Source of the DNA: Diploscapter coronatus | Taxonomy: Eukaryota > Nematoda > Chromadorea > Rhabditida > Rhabditidae | NCBI GenBank assembly: GCA_964036155.1 | Contig: OZ038423.1 | Location: forward strand, 25,001,249 to 25,065,248 | Reading direction: 5' to 3' | DNA: 64,000 nucleotides | Shown: piece after piece, positions 24,587 through 37,200 of the stretch | How positions within the stretch are numbered: the stretch's first letter is position 1 | Layout of the letters: each line of letters starts with the position of its first letter | The notes under the pieces: model-generated | Told to the model about the DNA's origin: nothing | The model's input: the letters and a program-made list of their open reading frames with translations, nothing else | The model's database searches: none | Made by a program: the position numbers and the translations under genes

Positions 24587-27236
24587 CTAGTGATGTGCGG
24601 GTCTGTTGCCCTGTCCCGGAACGTGATGACTCCAATCGGCCACTTGCGGTCCCATAGTCAAATTTCTTCTGGATGAAGTACTGTAGATCGGCAGAACTTC
24701 GCATGCCTCTATAGGAACCGCCTGAAAAATCGAATTTCTTAAATGTTCTGTTCAAATAAAGATTTTTCTTCTTAAAACTCCCAAATTTCAACGAAACTCC
24801 TGGTTTTTCGCAGTTTTGCTATTTTATCGATGCAAATTCAATTTTGTGATTTCGTTGAAGGCAATCGACTCGTAAATTCGATTGTTGCACTTATTTTCCC
24901 TCTTCTTCCCTTCTTCTCTTTCCCTTTCTTTGTCTCTCCTTTTCGCTGCATGTGTTTATGTCCATTCAATGCCACGTGAAAGGGTGGAAAACTGCAGCGA
25001 AAGGCAGAGAAAAAATCAGAATCAAAGTCGATTCTAGTTCAGTGCAAATTAATCGACTAATGCGAGCGCCGATGTTTGTACTCGCACTGTGAAAAATAGA
25101 TAATGCACCCAGAACACTTTAGAAAGAGGTCGAATTTTCAAGGTTTAAAAATGGCACCTTCAAATAAACGTTCGCGTCCGTGCCGTAGCCCTCCATTGAA
25201 ACCAGAAACAAATCACCGAGAAAATAACGCGCGTAAAGACGAGACAAAGGTAGTCCGTATCCATAACCTGCCTGAAAACAATTGAATTTTAAAAATTTAA
25301 ACTTTAGACGGAATAGTTTTTGAAAAAAGTATGGATTTCCAAAATTTGACAAATTTAGTCATTTTCTCTTTACCAAAGGAGCCTGCGTGCCATCCCTGGG
25401 TGGTGGCGGAGCAGTCGAGTACATATAATTGTAGAGCCGATCCAGAATCGTGCGAGACACCCCGCCTCCTCGATCACAAATCTGGAAAAATCAAAATCAG
25501 TCTTTTAAAAATCGACTTTTCTGGAGAAACAGAAATAGCCTCACTTTGATCGACAAATCCTCGCTCCCCTTGACGACGTAGACTTTGATGTCGGGCAGAT
25601 CGTCGTCCACCCCGTGAAATTCGACTGTCGCTCTCATCGCGTTCTGAATGTTTCGTTTTTACTTTCTTCCCAGTTTTCGACTTTTTTCCTATCTTCAAAA
25701 CCTCAATTTCTGTCCAGAATTTCAAGTTTTCAATTTCCCAAATTTCTCCAAATTCTCATTTTTCTTGTCCAGGAATTTCAAATTTCGTATAGTGCTTTTT
25801 CAGCAGTGTTTTCAATGCTTTTATCACCACATCTCGGTCCTTTTCTTTGATTAGATAAGGGGTTTAAAATAGTCGATCAGAATAGCCCTCAAATGCCCGA
25901 CGCACGCTTTGCATTCCGGGTGCGTTGCGGGTGGCCATTCATAGTGCAGACAAAACGGAGAGAAAGAATATGCACGTGCTAATCAGCAAGATGTAGTGAG
26001 ATAAGGAAAATTTGCTCTAGCGTTAAAATTTCGTAAAGCTTTCTCAAAAATTAGCATTTTAGCAGCTGTTCAAGAAAGATAGGAAAAATCTGCTCAAGTG
26101 ATGAAATTTAGAAATATAGCAGATTTCTGAGTTTCTGTAAAAATTTAGAAAATACCTTGAGAATCTCGAAGCAAATGTGGTAGAGATGACTGGGGACGCC
26201 GACGATTTTGATGGGCTTGCCCTTTTCGACCGCATTGTGCATTTCGATCTTCATCGACGGACTCGTTAGATAGTACCGATCGCAGAGAAATCTGAAAATG
26301 AGCTAATTTTTTTCTAAATATTTTTAAAGAATAAAAATACCTAGCATTTTCAAAAGCGTCCTGAACGACGGCCTCCACGTCGCAAGCCGGGTCGATGCAA
26401 CCCACATGTCTGGGCGACTCGGGCAGCACATTGCCGAAAACTACCTGAAGTTTAAAGAACAGGATAAAAATGTGAATTTCTAAATACCAGATGTTGATTT
26501 TGCAACATGCGAATTGAGATGCGGTTGATGTAGAAGCGGTCCAAGAAATATTGGATTCCTGAAAAATAAAATTAATTGGAAACAATTTTAAAAATAGAAA
26601 ATACCCCGTTCACTAGCAATGTCGACCCCATCGTTTTCTCTCAGTTCAATTAGTCCCTCAGCCATCGTCTCCACGACGTGCGCGTGTCGCTTCAAAATCA
26701 TCATCAGAGCTTCATTGAATCTGAAAGTCGATTTTTTATTTTTCAAAAATGTATCGTCAATTTTTTGAAAGATAAAAATCTCCCTACTTTAAAATATTCT
26801 CATCGGCCGCAGCGGCATTTTCGAATTGCAGCAGATCTTCGAACGACTCCGCATACCACGAACTGACCAGTTTGGAACTGGGCATTTGGAGGAGCTTCGG
26901 GGGAAGGAGTGAGAATTCCTAGAACATTTTAAATTTCCTGGAAAACGAAACAAATTTTAATGAAAAATACCTGCATAATGTTGGCCAACCGAACGAGCAG
27001 CTCATTTTTGAGGAAAGTGTAGGACGACGCTGCTGTGCCAATCCGACCAAAATCCAGATATTGTTGAATCGTCAGGGACGAGGGTTGGAATTGACTGAAA
27101 AAAACTTCGAGTCAGAATAAAAATTCATTTACAAAATTAAAAACTAGCTCTCAAAATAAAAAAAATACCTGTAATAGTCGAGTTTTTTCGCGATTCCACC
27201 CACGAAGGGGCCGAGGAGCCGCCGGGTGAAGTGCAT
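24587..27236 (-). CDS. pdhk-2: Pyruvate dehydrogenase kinase, mitochondrial
   Basis: Eleven exons give 401 residues, the usual family length: 27236-27169, 27094-26971, 26918-26788, 26720-26605, 26558-26488, 26444-26341, 26291-26156, 25643-25545, 25481-25374, 25271-25158, 24721-24587. The N-terminus is [14 protein letters not shown], then [20 protein letters not shown], the family regulatory-domain opening. The GHKL ATP-binding motifs are intact: N-box [17 protein letters not shown]1 CDRGGGVS, G2 [17 protein letters not shown]3 [12 protein letters not shown]. Known role: phosphorylates E1-alpha of the pyruvate dehydrogenase complex in the mitochondrial matrix and shuts down pyruvate oxidation. 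BCKDK is a distant alternative; N-terminal and C-terminal sequence favour PDK. A possible SL acceptor (gccgtttag) precedes the ATG. Confidence 0.95.
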
Positions 27237-28824
27237 TTTTTCTTATTTTTGTGGCTAAACGGCCACGTAGATGAGCCGACTGCCCACGGACAGTCGAAAT
27301 TGACCCGCCTGAAAAAAAACGAAAATTTCAAAATTAAATTTTAAAAATCACGTTTCGCACTCTGAATGACTGAGCAATCAATAACCTGATCAAAGCAGAC
27401 ATCATTATGAAAGAGAAACAGAGGAAGGGGAAATGGAGAGGGCTGTTTTGAGAGTCAGGGAAATCAGGGAACGCAACAACAAGCAACGAATTACACACTG
27501 GAGTCGGGGGGTCGAAAAGAGACGAAAGAGAAAATGAGAAGACACCATTGTTTATGCCTCCAGCCCGCTGCATTTTAGAATCAGCACATCTCACGTCTTC
27601 GAAATCGATAACCGAGAAGAGAATGAGCAAAACACTACAATGGAGCCAATTACGTCGCGGAGTCGGATAAAAATGAGACCTCAAACTTGTCAGAAACAGA
27701 TAAAATAAAGTTCTATTAAAAGTAAAAGAAAATGTTAGAATAAAGACTCCAAGTTATTTTTTAAATGAGAAAATTTTGAGAGAATATTTTCCTAAGAAAT
27801 GAGTGCATCTTTGAGTAAGTGAAACGGAGAAAAGGCTGCTGATTGCAGGTTTAGGTGCTCGAGAAGGAGAGAAAAAGAGAACGAGAGGAAGATGAAGAAG
27901 AGAGAAAAGGGGAGGGACAGTCGATGGGTGCCTCTTTATGGAAATAGAAGAGAAAACGTGCAGATGAGAGAAACCCGAATCAAAGCTGAAAAACGAGAAA
28001 AATAAGCACACAACTCCACATGCGAGTTATATTCGGTGAGATAAAGTTAGAGAACGCAAATTCCGCCCCCTTGAAAAACGCGGCACGGCATAAAGCGATA
28101 GTGTGAGACCTCAAAACTAGGAAGCGAGTCATGTTCAGACTGAGAAGGCATAAAAATACTTAATCTAGGTCGATGATAAATCCAATGGAATGGTTGTGTG
28201 CCGAAACTCAGCGCATAATTTTCCCTGCAAAAACCTGCAAGCATTTTGAAGTTCGCAAAAACGTGTCCATTTTGAGATCCGGAAAATGGCAATTCTTTCG
28301 TTCAAAGAATTCTAATTTTATCTTTTCTTACCCAAGTCTTAGTTACTCCAGAATGCATCTTCCTGAGTAAAAAATGCTCGAAGAATGATGGTTCACGTGA
28401 ACCTTCTTGCGCTCTCTACAAAACGGGTACAAGAATAAGCCAAAATATCACCATGTGTCCTTTTCAAGGAGCCAAAAATTTGAAAAAAAAAACCCTTCAA
28501 CGCATGCGGCATGTCTTTCAATTGCGCTTCGCTGCATTGAGTCGAGGGCGATTTTTACGCAGTGCGTTATTGTCGTTGTTCGTTTTTCGCGATTGAGTTG
28601 ATTGCGCGATTTGTCGGCTTTTCCTTTTGGACTTTGTATATTTTCGGCTTTTTTGAAAATTTCGGCCAGTTCACTCACTGTCTATTTGTAAGGTTCATCT
28701 ATGCTCTCGTCTTTTTCAACAGTTACTTAAGTTCAAAAGTGATTGAACTTTGCAATTGGGGTAGAGCGAGTTTCACAAAACTCGCTATTTTCTCAAATTC
28801 CCGGTATTTTTTGTGTTTTTGCAG
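27237..28824. other. Divergent promoter region between PDHK and NDUFA9
   Basis: 1.6 kb between two genes transcribed away from each other, both mitochondrial. It contains purine-rich blocks (27400-27560, 27860-27920) and no credible coding sequence. The NDUFA9 start codon directly follows a gtgtttttgcag acceptor, so a spliced leader or an unseen 5' exon is attached there. Confidence 0.5.
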
Positions 28825-31821
28825 ATGCTGAGTCTCTGTGCGGGTAAGACGGCCTTGAGCGGATGCAGGACGGCGAGTTTGGGCAGTGCGAAGGCGCTCA
28901 GCTCGGCCGCTTCTGGAGACGTCACACTGCCGCCTCGCGAAAGCTCTCTCGGCGCTAGTTTCAGGAAGGGAACAGGTGGAAGGTGAATTTTAGAAATTCT
29001 CGAGCCTTTAGAAAATCGAAAGAATAGACAGCTTTATTTTTAACGAGTTAGAAATTTCAGAATCTTTGTTGAAGGCAAAGTTGAAAAGTCTAGAAAATAA
29101 CTTGATTATTTTTATTGTTTTAATTGAATGCTTTAATTTTTGAGTAAGTTTTGAAACTAAAATAATTTTGAAGACGTTAAAAATTTGCAGAGCCTCATTC
29201 AACGGAAATGTGGTGACTGTGTTTGGTGCGAACGGATTTCTCGGTTTTTCGCTCGTCAACCATCTCGCAAAGAACGGTACTCAGATCATCGTTCCGTACA
29301 GGTCAGATTTTTGTCATTTTTTATTCCTTTTTAATCTCCAATAGAAAGTCAACAAATTAAATGTTTTATTTTCGAGAAAACCTTTTTGATATAATTTTTT
29401 TAAAAATATATACCTTGTTAAAAAATAAAAGATAAACTTTGCCAGATGTGATCCGCACTGGGTGCGACAGCTGAAGGTGGTGGGCGAATTGGGACAGATC
29501 CTGTTCTCCCCGTTCCAGCTCAAAGATGAGAGGAGCATTCGCACCGCCGTGCAGCACTCGAATGTCGTTGTCAATTTGATCGGATCCACCATTCAGACCA
29601 AGTATTTTTATTTCCTTCTTATACAGTTGAGCACAAAAGTTTAAAACAATGAATGATGTTTGAAATGTTGCATTTCTAAGCTTTTTTCCTGGAAATAATT
29701 TTACTAAAAATTTAAAGGCCTGAAAATGATAGTGGGTTCCAATGGTCTTCAAAATTCTATTCGATTGACTCATAAAATCGAGAAATTGATTTCAAGTTTC
29801 ATACATGAATTGTTCTAAACCGTTGTTCGACGCTGTATTATGCTTGTGAGAAGGTAGATACTGCACACTCTTTGCAACTCGCTTTCGCACGAGTCACGCC
29901 TCTCTTCCCTTCGCTCTTTCCTTCTTTTTTGTCACCTTTTCCGGCTCTTCAGAGCGTATGCTATTTTTCGGGAGTTGAGCCACGAGAGAAGAATTGCAAG
30001 GGGGTGTGTGTAATATTTATCTCCTCACATTCCATAATATATATTCTCCGTTTTTTTTATGAAAGATAAAATTTCAGGAACTACAGCTTCCACGAGACGC
30101 ATGTCGAGAGCACGAAGCGACTCGCCAGAATTGCTAAGGAGGTCGGATTTTTTTTGTTTCCCCGAACAAATAATAATTTGAGATGGGCGTGAAACATTTC
30201 ATCCACGTTTCTGCATTGGGCGCCTCGCTCAACCCACCGAAAGGACACTATTCCTTCAACAGGGAAATGCTCAAGACCAAGGTGATTTTAAAATATATAT
30301 ATATATATCTTAAAAATCTGAAATATATTTATTCAAGAAATTATTTGAAAAATTTTCAGGCTGAGGGTGAATTGGCCCTGCGCGAGATTTTCCCCGAGGC
30401 TGTGATAGTGCGACCTTCCATAATGTACGGTTTCAATGACAAATTCCTCACGTACTACGTCTCGCAATTCCGTCGAATGCCCTATCGCTCCATCTACCTA
30501 TACGGTGCCGGAGAGAAAACATACAAAATGCCGCTCTGGGTATATTTTATTATCTTCAATTTCTTTCTTAAAATAATTTTCTAATGAAAATTTCGCCTGA
30601 AATTGGTTATGTTTCGTTTTCACATGAAAATGCGCTATTTTTATCAAGAAAATTATTTTTTAAATAAATTTTGCAGGTGTCCGACGCAGCGATGGGTCTG
30701 GAGTACCTGATTCGCGACATGACGTCTCAGGGCGAGACTTACGAATTTGTCGGCCCGCACCGCCACAAGATGTCCGAGATGATCGACTATCTTTACCACA
30801 AAGCCCGCTGCTACCCGGAAATTGGATTCGGGTCGGTTTTTTATTTCTTATCTCAAATAATAATAAAATCTTTGAAATGAAAAATGATTTTTCTGCTTTA
30901 TTCACGTTTGGGCAGGTATTATGAAAATAATGTTGGAGTTAGAAAATGCTGATATTGAAAATCTTATAGATTTCTTTGATAACTCTATATTGTTTCTTAA
31001 ATTTAAAACTTTCTAGAATCCGCCGACACAACATCCCGGATCCGTTCTATCTGTCGTACATCCTCCTGCGCGAGCAGATCGACAAGTGGATGCGCATTCA
31101 GGGCATGGCCAACAGGCAGTGGATGGACTATGTGGTCCGATTTATAAAAAAAATATTAAATTATGAAATTCTCAATTTTCTTTAAAAAATGTTTGAATTC
31201 ATGAAAATCTGTCAAACGTTTCTTCCAAATTTCTGTAAAATCAATTAACTAGAAGACTACTGTAGTTCTATTGATTTTTTACCGATTTTCAGGAAGCGAC
31301 GAACGACGTTCTCACCGGCTGCAAGACGCTGGCCGATCTGCCCCTGCGACCACTTGCCGAATTCGACAAAATGGCCGCTAAATATGTCCAGGTATGGAAT
31401 TCAGAAAACTAAATTCATGATTAATTTTGACTTGGGTTGAAATTTTTATGATGTAAAACAGCATTTTAATGATAGATTAAATTTTACTTTGATTTAAAAG
31501 GATATGAATTGAATTCCAGGACAAGACCGTCTTCACGCAGCGAATCGCCGACCAGGACGAGGCGTATTTTGTTCCGCCTCCGGTTAACATGTAAATTTTC
31601 TAATTTAAAAGAAATAGACCCTTGAATTTTTATCAAAAAAATTATTTAAAGCCCAAAAATAGCATCTAGATCACATTACTACAGAAAATTTGAAAAATAA
31701 AGTTTCGGGAGTCAAAAATTAGTTTTTTTCCAGCTACCCTGCCCAGACCGTGAAGCGAGTGCCCGCGCCTGTCAAGACCGAGTCGAAAATCTACCAGAAA
31801 CCCTTCGAACTGAGAGTTTAG
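28825..31821 (+). CDS. NADH dehydrogenase (complex I) subunit NDUFA9
   Basis: Eleven exons give 431 residues: 28825-28982, 29191-29301, 29446-29601, 30078-30141, 30183-30281, 30360-30539, 30677-30831, 31017-31131, 31293-31391, 31520-31590, 31734-31821. The N-terminus is rich in Ala/Ser/Lys/Arg without acidic residues ([20 protein letters not shown]), as in a mitochondrial presequence. An atypical short-chain dehydrogenase Rossmann fold follows: the nucleotide loop [15 protein letters not shown], then [10 protein letters not shown] and the product-side [19 protein letters not shown]. Known role: accessory subunit at the matrix arm of complex I that binds a structural NADPH. Exon 8 may end at 31131 or 31134. 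The start was chosen because it follows a splice acceptor directly. Confidence 0.93.
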
Positions 31822-34284
31822 TAGCAAAATTCGGATAAAGAGCGGATTTGGTAAAACCTAATCTTTCTTTCTTTATTTCATTTGATGTAGACTATTGTAA
31901 TGACAATTCGATGAGAATTATTTTAGTGGTGTAGCTTAAAAATCGAAAGACAGAATAAACGATTTATTTTCTGATTTTTGAAGTCTTTGAAAACTAATCA
32001 TTTTCAATATGCACTTGACATGCTTTTCAATATGTTCTCAGCATTCGGCTTTCAATTTTCTAATTTTTTCGTGTAGGCAAAAATTCTCAGCAAAATCACT
32101 CAAAACAAAGGGCTGTAAATTTATTTCGCTCCGAAATAACCCAAAATAACATGTTTTTTTTTTTACTTTTCAGAAGCGAAAATTAGATGGATTGACGAAA
32201 TGCGGAAAAAAACACCAATCGGCTGATTGACTTCAAATAAAGCGGGCGAAATTTTCAAAATTTCCGTTTTTCGCCTCGCGATTTTTTACGCAACACTTAC
32301 CGCAAGTTTTACTCGTTCAGCTGTGCAAATTTTGACGAAATAGCGAGAAAAAATTGCCAGGCTGGAATCGAAATTTTTGAAGATGACTTTAAAATTTTTC
32401 GAAATTTGAAAAACGACTTATTTTTGATCATTGGTTTGGTCCTGACTTGACTTGTTTCTGACCCGAGTTTCTATGTCAGTCTCCTCCCCTCTTCCCCTTT
32501 TAACCCTCCCTTTCCCCCTGGGAGAACTTCTCTATGCGCTCCAACCACTTGTTGTGTAGTTCTGCTGATTATGCACCGCATTTCTAAGCTTGTCTTCGTT
32601 TTTCGCTTCGCTTTTTCATGAATAATGCCTGCTTCTAGAGGTGTGCTTCACCCTTCTACTCGCTTTTGACGCTTCTTAAAATTTCAAACTTCCGCTATTT
32701 TCTAAGTTTATCAAATTCATCAGTTTCTTTTCTCTACACTAGCCTGAAAATTCTGAATTTTGCAAGTGCCAATCATAAAAGACTAAAAATTATACAGGAG
32801 GCCTGAAAAGTCGAAACTTCCGCTATATTTTTCTCGCTTAGAGCCCAAATTTTCAGTGTACTCGTTATTTTTTCCTAAATGCCTTCTTATCGAATTATGC
32901 ATAGTCGCAGCTGAAGACCCGAAGAGACAGGGGCAAAGATGTATTTGAGAGGAAAAAAGCGCTCGCGCGCATTGCACTGCTGCTCCTTTCTGATAGATGG
33001 GGGCTGGTCCGTTTTAAGCCTAGGCGTCCATATTCGCCCCGTTCACTTATAAATTGGACATAATTATTTCAATTTTCAACCCCTTCCTTCATTCTAAAAG
33101 GCAAAGTTTACAAAATGCCCGAAAACGGGCGAAAATCTTTTCATAAACATTCCAAGTCAACGCTATCGAGGGTGGCTCAGAAATGTTGAAAAGACGCTCA
33201 GCTGCTATGTTCTGATTGGAAAATGCTAATTTTTGGCGGTGGAACGCGATTTTTTAGATGGGTGCTTTTGATATGGGAATGATTGGCTTGTTCGACAAGT
33301 CTTGTCTTTTTTTCTAATGCTCAATTTATTCGCCGCCCTCCTCTTCCTCCCTTCCTCCTCACTTCTCCAATTGCATTATTTCCTCTCTCGAGGACGGCGC
33401 TAGCAGCACTCATCTCCCCTTTATCTTTATCCGTTTTTTATCCACTCCCTCCATTCCTTCTCTTTTCGACTTCTTGAAGAGGGTCCTCAGATTTCACAGA
33501 TGAAATCAAATTTAATTCCGTCAGCCGCAGTCGAAGCTCACGAAGCTTCACTTTTTCAACTCAAACTCAACTCGAAATTGGTCAGATTCCCCCCGGGAGA
33601 TTCTTTGTAAAAGCGATGATATCAAAAATTCGCGCTTAAACGATATATTTATCACAATAGCGCATTTTTCGCTCTCTGTAAGAGAAGTGATATTTTAAAA
33701 ATCTGCTTGAATGCTAAATATTATCGAAAAAAACTGTAGATGTATAGCGTTTTCGTTGGAAATTGTTCTTCGAGCTCAAATTTTTAGTCCCAATTCTGCA
33801 GAATTTCTTCCCATCTTTTTTTCGTGCCCGATTAGACTAATCAAATATGAATGTATTTTCTTCTCTTCTATCTAAATCCAAATGACTAGAGTAATTGTTA
33901 CGTCACATCTCTTTCTTTATTCCTTGCGTGTGCCGGATTTGACTGAATTGCAACTCAGCCCCCCTATCCTTATCGAGCAGCGGATTTCATATATCCTCCT
34001 CTTTTATTCCCTCTCTGTCGGCTTTTGACATCGTTCCCCCTTCTTTTCTGCCAATTTTTCGCCTCTCTTCCCTCTCGTCTTCATTCGATTAGTTCCCTTT
34101 CTCTCTTTCCACTGCAAAAATGTGCTGCTCCCTCAAATCGCTAGGCTTTCTATGGTTACATTTTCAAACATTCCAACAAGATTTCAGATATATCGATAGG
34201 AAGATGACTCGGAGTTGATTTTGAAACTAAATTGAAGTCGACTTCGAAGTTCGGTTCAAGTTTCAACTCCACTTCAAATGAACA
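31822..34284. other. Long intergenic, pyrimidine-rich
   Basis: About 2.5 kb. Blocks at 32480-32540, 33320-33470 and 33960-34110 are strongly C/T-rich on the + strand. I see no gene, tRNA or clear repeat. Probably upstream control region of the PLC-like gene or its operon. Confidence 0.45.
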
Positions 34285-37200
34285 ATGTCGGATAGTGCAC
34301 TATCGTCACCCCAATTAAGGCCAAAAATAGACTCCCCGTTCGGAAATAGGTAAACTGGTTTTCACCGCTATTAATCAAGATTTTATGAAAATCATGAGGA
34401 TGACGTTAAAATTTTAATTTTTCGATGTTATTTTCATTTTTTAACCTAAGGTTAACTCTATCCTACTCGGATCATAATAATTGCAGCTAGAAGTACGCAT
34501 CTAATTATACCGAGCCTTCATTTTCTGCTATGAGCCATTCCAAGAGATAATTTCGCTTGCACAATTCTCTTCGTTTCTTTGCGTCATGTTTGATTCGTTC
34601 ACATTTTCAAAGGCTTTTCCCCCATTTCTCTTTCCGCGAGGTACATGATGCATACTATATCAAGGCGCCCACTATTTTTGAAAAAAAAAGTCGACAGAAG
34701 AAAGTTTTGTTATAATTTTAGAAAGGCCTTACGATCTTCGATAGTCAAGCATGGTCGAAATAAGTCGCCTGCGAGGTATGATATCCAAAAATATATTACA
34801 TTTTCTACAAAATTTCAAAACACACAAAACATTTCTAACTTATGCATTAAAATGACGAAAATATTTTATTAGAAAAACCGTGAGTTTCTCGTCGAAAAAT
34901 TCGGATAAGAAGATCGCGAATGTGGCTGACTGCTGGAATTACATGCAGACGGGCAGCGAGTTCATCAAACTACGCGGCACGAATCGACAATTTCGACGGT
35001 TCTTCAGTCTGGACGCTGATTTGTCGCATATCAGATGGACTCCAACTAACAAGAAGCCGCATAAAGCTAGAAGTAACGAGATTTTATTATTTAAATTTCA
35101 TTTTTCAAAATTTAGTCCCAGTAGACGACATCCGTGAAGTCCGAATCGGAAAGAACACGGAAATCCTTAGAAATTCCGATGACACCCTAATTGATCTTCA
35201 GGTATTTTTCCAATTTAAAAATGAAGAGTAGTTGAATTTTCAGGACGAATGCCTATTTTCGATCATTTATGGAGATGAATATTTAACATTAGATTTGGTC
35301 GCAGCTAATATCGATGATGCGAATATCTGGGTCACTGGGCTCATGGCGCTGACCTCGAATAAATGTGAGATTAAAGACTGTTGTAGACTTTTAGAATTTG
35401 TCTAAAATTACTGTAGCTTCCCTTCAAATTATTCAAAATGACCGTACATATTTTAGTCGATTGCAAGCCCGCTACCTCGAAATTCGCTAATTTGCGAGAA
35501 CGTTGGCTCGAAAACGTGTTCGATGAAACGGATTCTGAAAGTGCTGGTTTCATTGGTGAAGCGGCCGCTTTAAGGGCAATCAGGCATATTAACTCCAGAC
35601 TCGCCATTCAAAGAATCAAGGCTAAAATTAAGGTGATTAGCAATAAATTATTTGTGAAAATTCCTATTTTAGGAAGCAGTCAATTCCGAAGACCCAGAGA
35701 AACGGGGGAAGTTGTTCAAAGATGATTTTGTCGAACTATACAAAGTTGGAAGATTTTTTTTAGATAATGGAAAATTGAACAAATTTCAGGAAATCGGTAC
35801 CCGACCGGAAGTCTACTTCCTGATGGTTCGCTATGCGAATAAGGATTATCTTTCAAGTCAAGATCTACGACTTTTCCTCGAAACTGAACAAGTACAATAT
35901 GCTAAAGTTTATTTTAACTCTCCGGTTAAAATTTCATGAGGCAACGATATTTTTACGACTTAAAGTTACCTTCTTGAATTTAGAGCAATTGAGTATGGTT
36001 TCAGGGCATGACCGCCGTAACTTCTGAATTCTGCGAAGCCCTAATCGAGCAGTACGAGCCTGCTCCCGAGGCGAAAGAGAACAATCTGCTGACTGTGGAT
36101 GGATTTACTGCTTTTCTTCTCTCGACAGAATGCGACATTTTCGATCCGTCACATACAGATGTTTTCCAGGTAATATTTACAAAGCTTAATAACAGTAGTG
36201 AATGTTTCCTATACTACAGAGATTTTAAAGTGAATTTTCAGGACATGAAACAACCGTTCAACCGCTATTTCATCTCTTCCTCCCAAAAAACCTACCTAGT
36301 TGAAGATCAGCTTGGCCCCGCTTCCCCTGACGGTTTTGCCACTGCCTTAAAACGAAATTGCCGAGTTATCCAACTGGATATTTGGGATCCGAAAGAGGAT
36401 CTGGGGGAAACTGAGCCTGTCGTGCAAAATGGGACAGGTAAAATAAATTCAGCTCTTAAATAGCAAAATTAAAACTCGAGGATTTCTTTTTTAATGCTAT
36501 CTTCTTCGGCTTTCAAAACTTTGAGTTGACTAAGCCAAGAATCTAGAATTATATACTTTTAAGTCGATTTTTTCAATTCCAGAAGCGGCCAGCAAAATTC
36601 GATTATCTTTGGCCCTATCGACTATAAGAGAATACGCTTTCGAAAGGACACGATTTCCCTTGATACTACAATTATCCGTCCACTGTTCTCTGGAATGGCA
36701 GAAAGTAGCAGCCAAGCTTATCACCACTCATCTGGAGAGCAAATTACTCATTCCTAATGAGGAAAATATTCTAAATTCAAATCCGAGCCCTAGCGATTTC
36801 AAAGGGAAAATTCTCATTATGGGCAAGAAGTTGAAGGAAGAGGACAAGGATTTCGGAGAGTTGACTGAAGATGACGATGGGGTTGTGACGACGTTGAAAA
36901 GACGAGGAAAGCGGATTCAACTAGCCAAGGAACTTTCGGATTTGGTAGCGCCGTTCCTTCAAATCCAACAGGTAAAATATTCATAATTAACTCTCATTTT
37001 AAAATATTAAAATCCACTGACCAGGGTTTTCTAAAGGCTTGGCCCGAGCCGAGCTCGAAATTGAATTTTCAGAATCACGACTTTTCGCGATTTTTAAGCA
37101 TGAAATGAATAGAAATTTGCTGCTAGAGCATTTTATGAGAGCAGAATTAGCTATTTTTGGAAAGAAATATAGCGATTTTGTTTCGGAAAGCTTCGGGCCA

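Noticed and set aside
28407..28831. Small open frames on both strands upstream of NDUFA9
   Set aside because: No coding bias, no splice sites and mutually overlapping; treated as promoter/5'UTR DNA.
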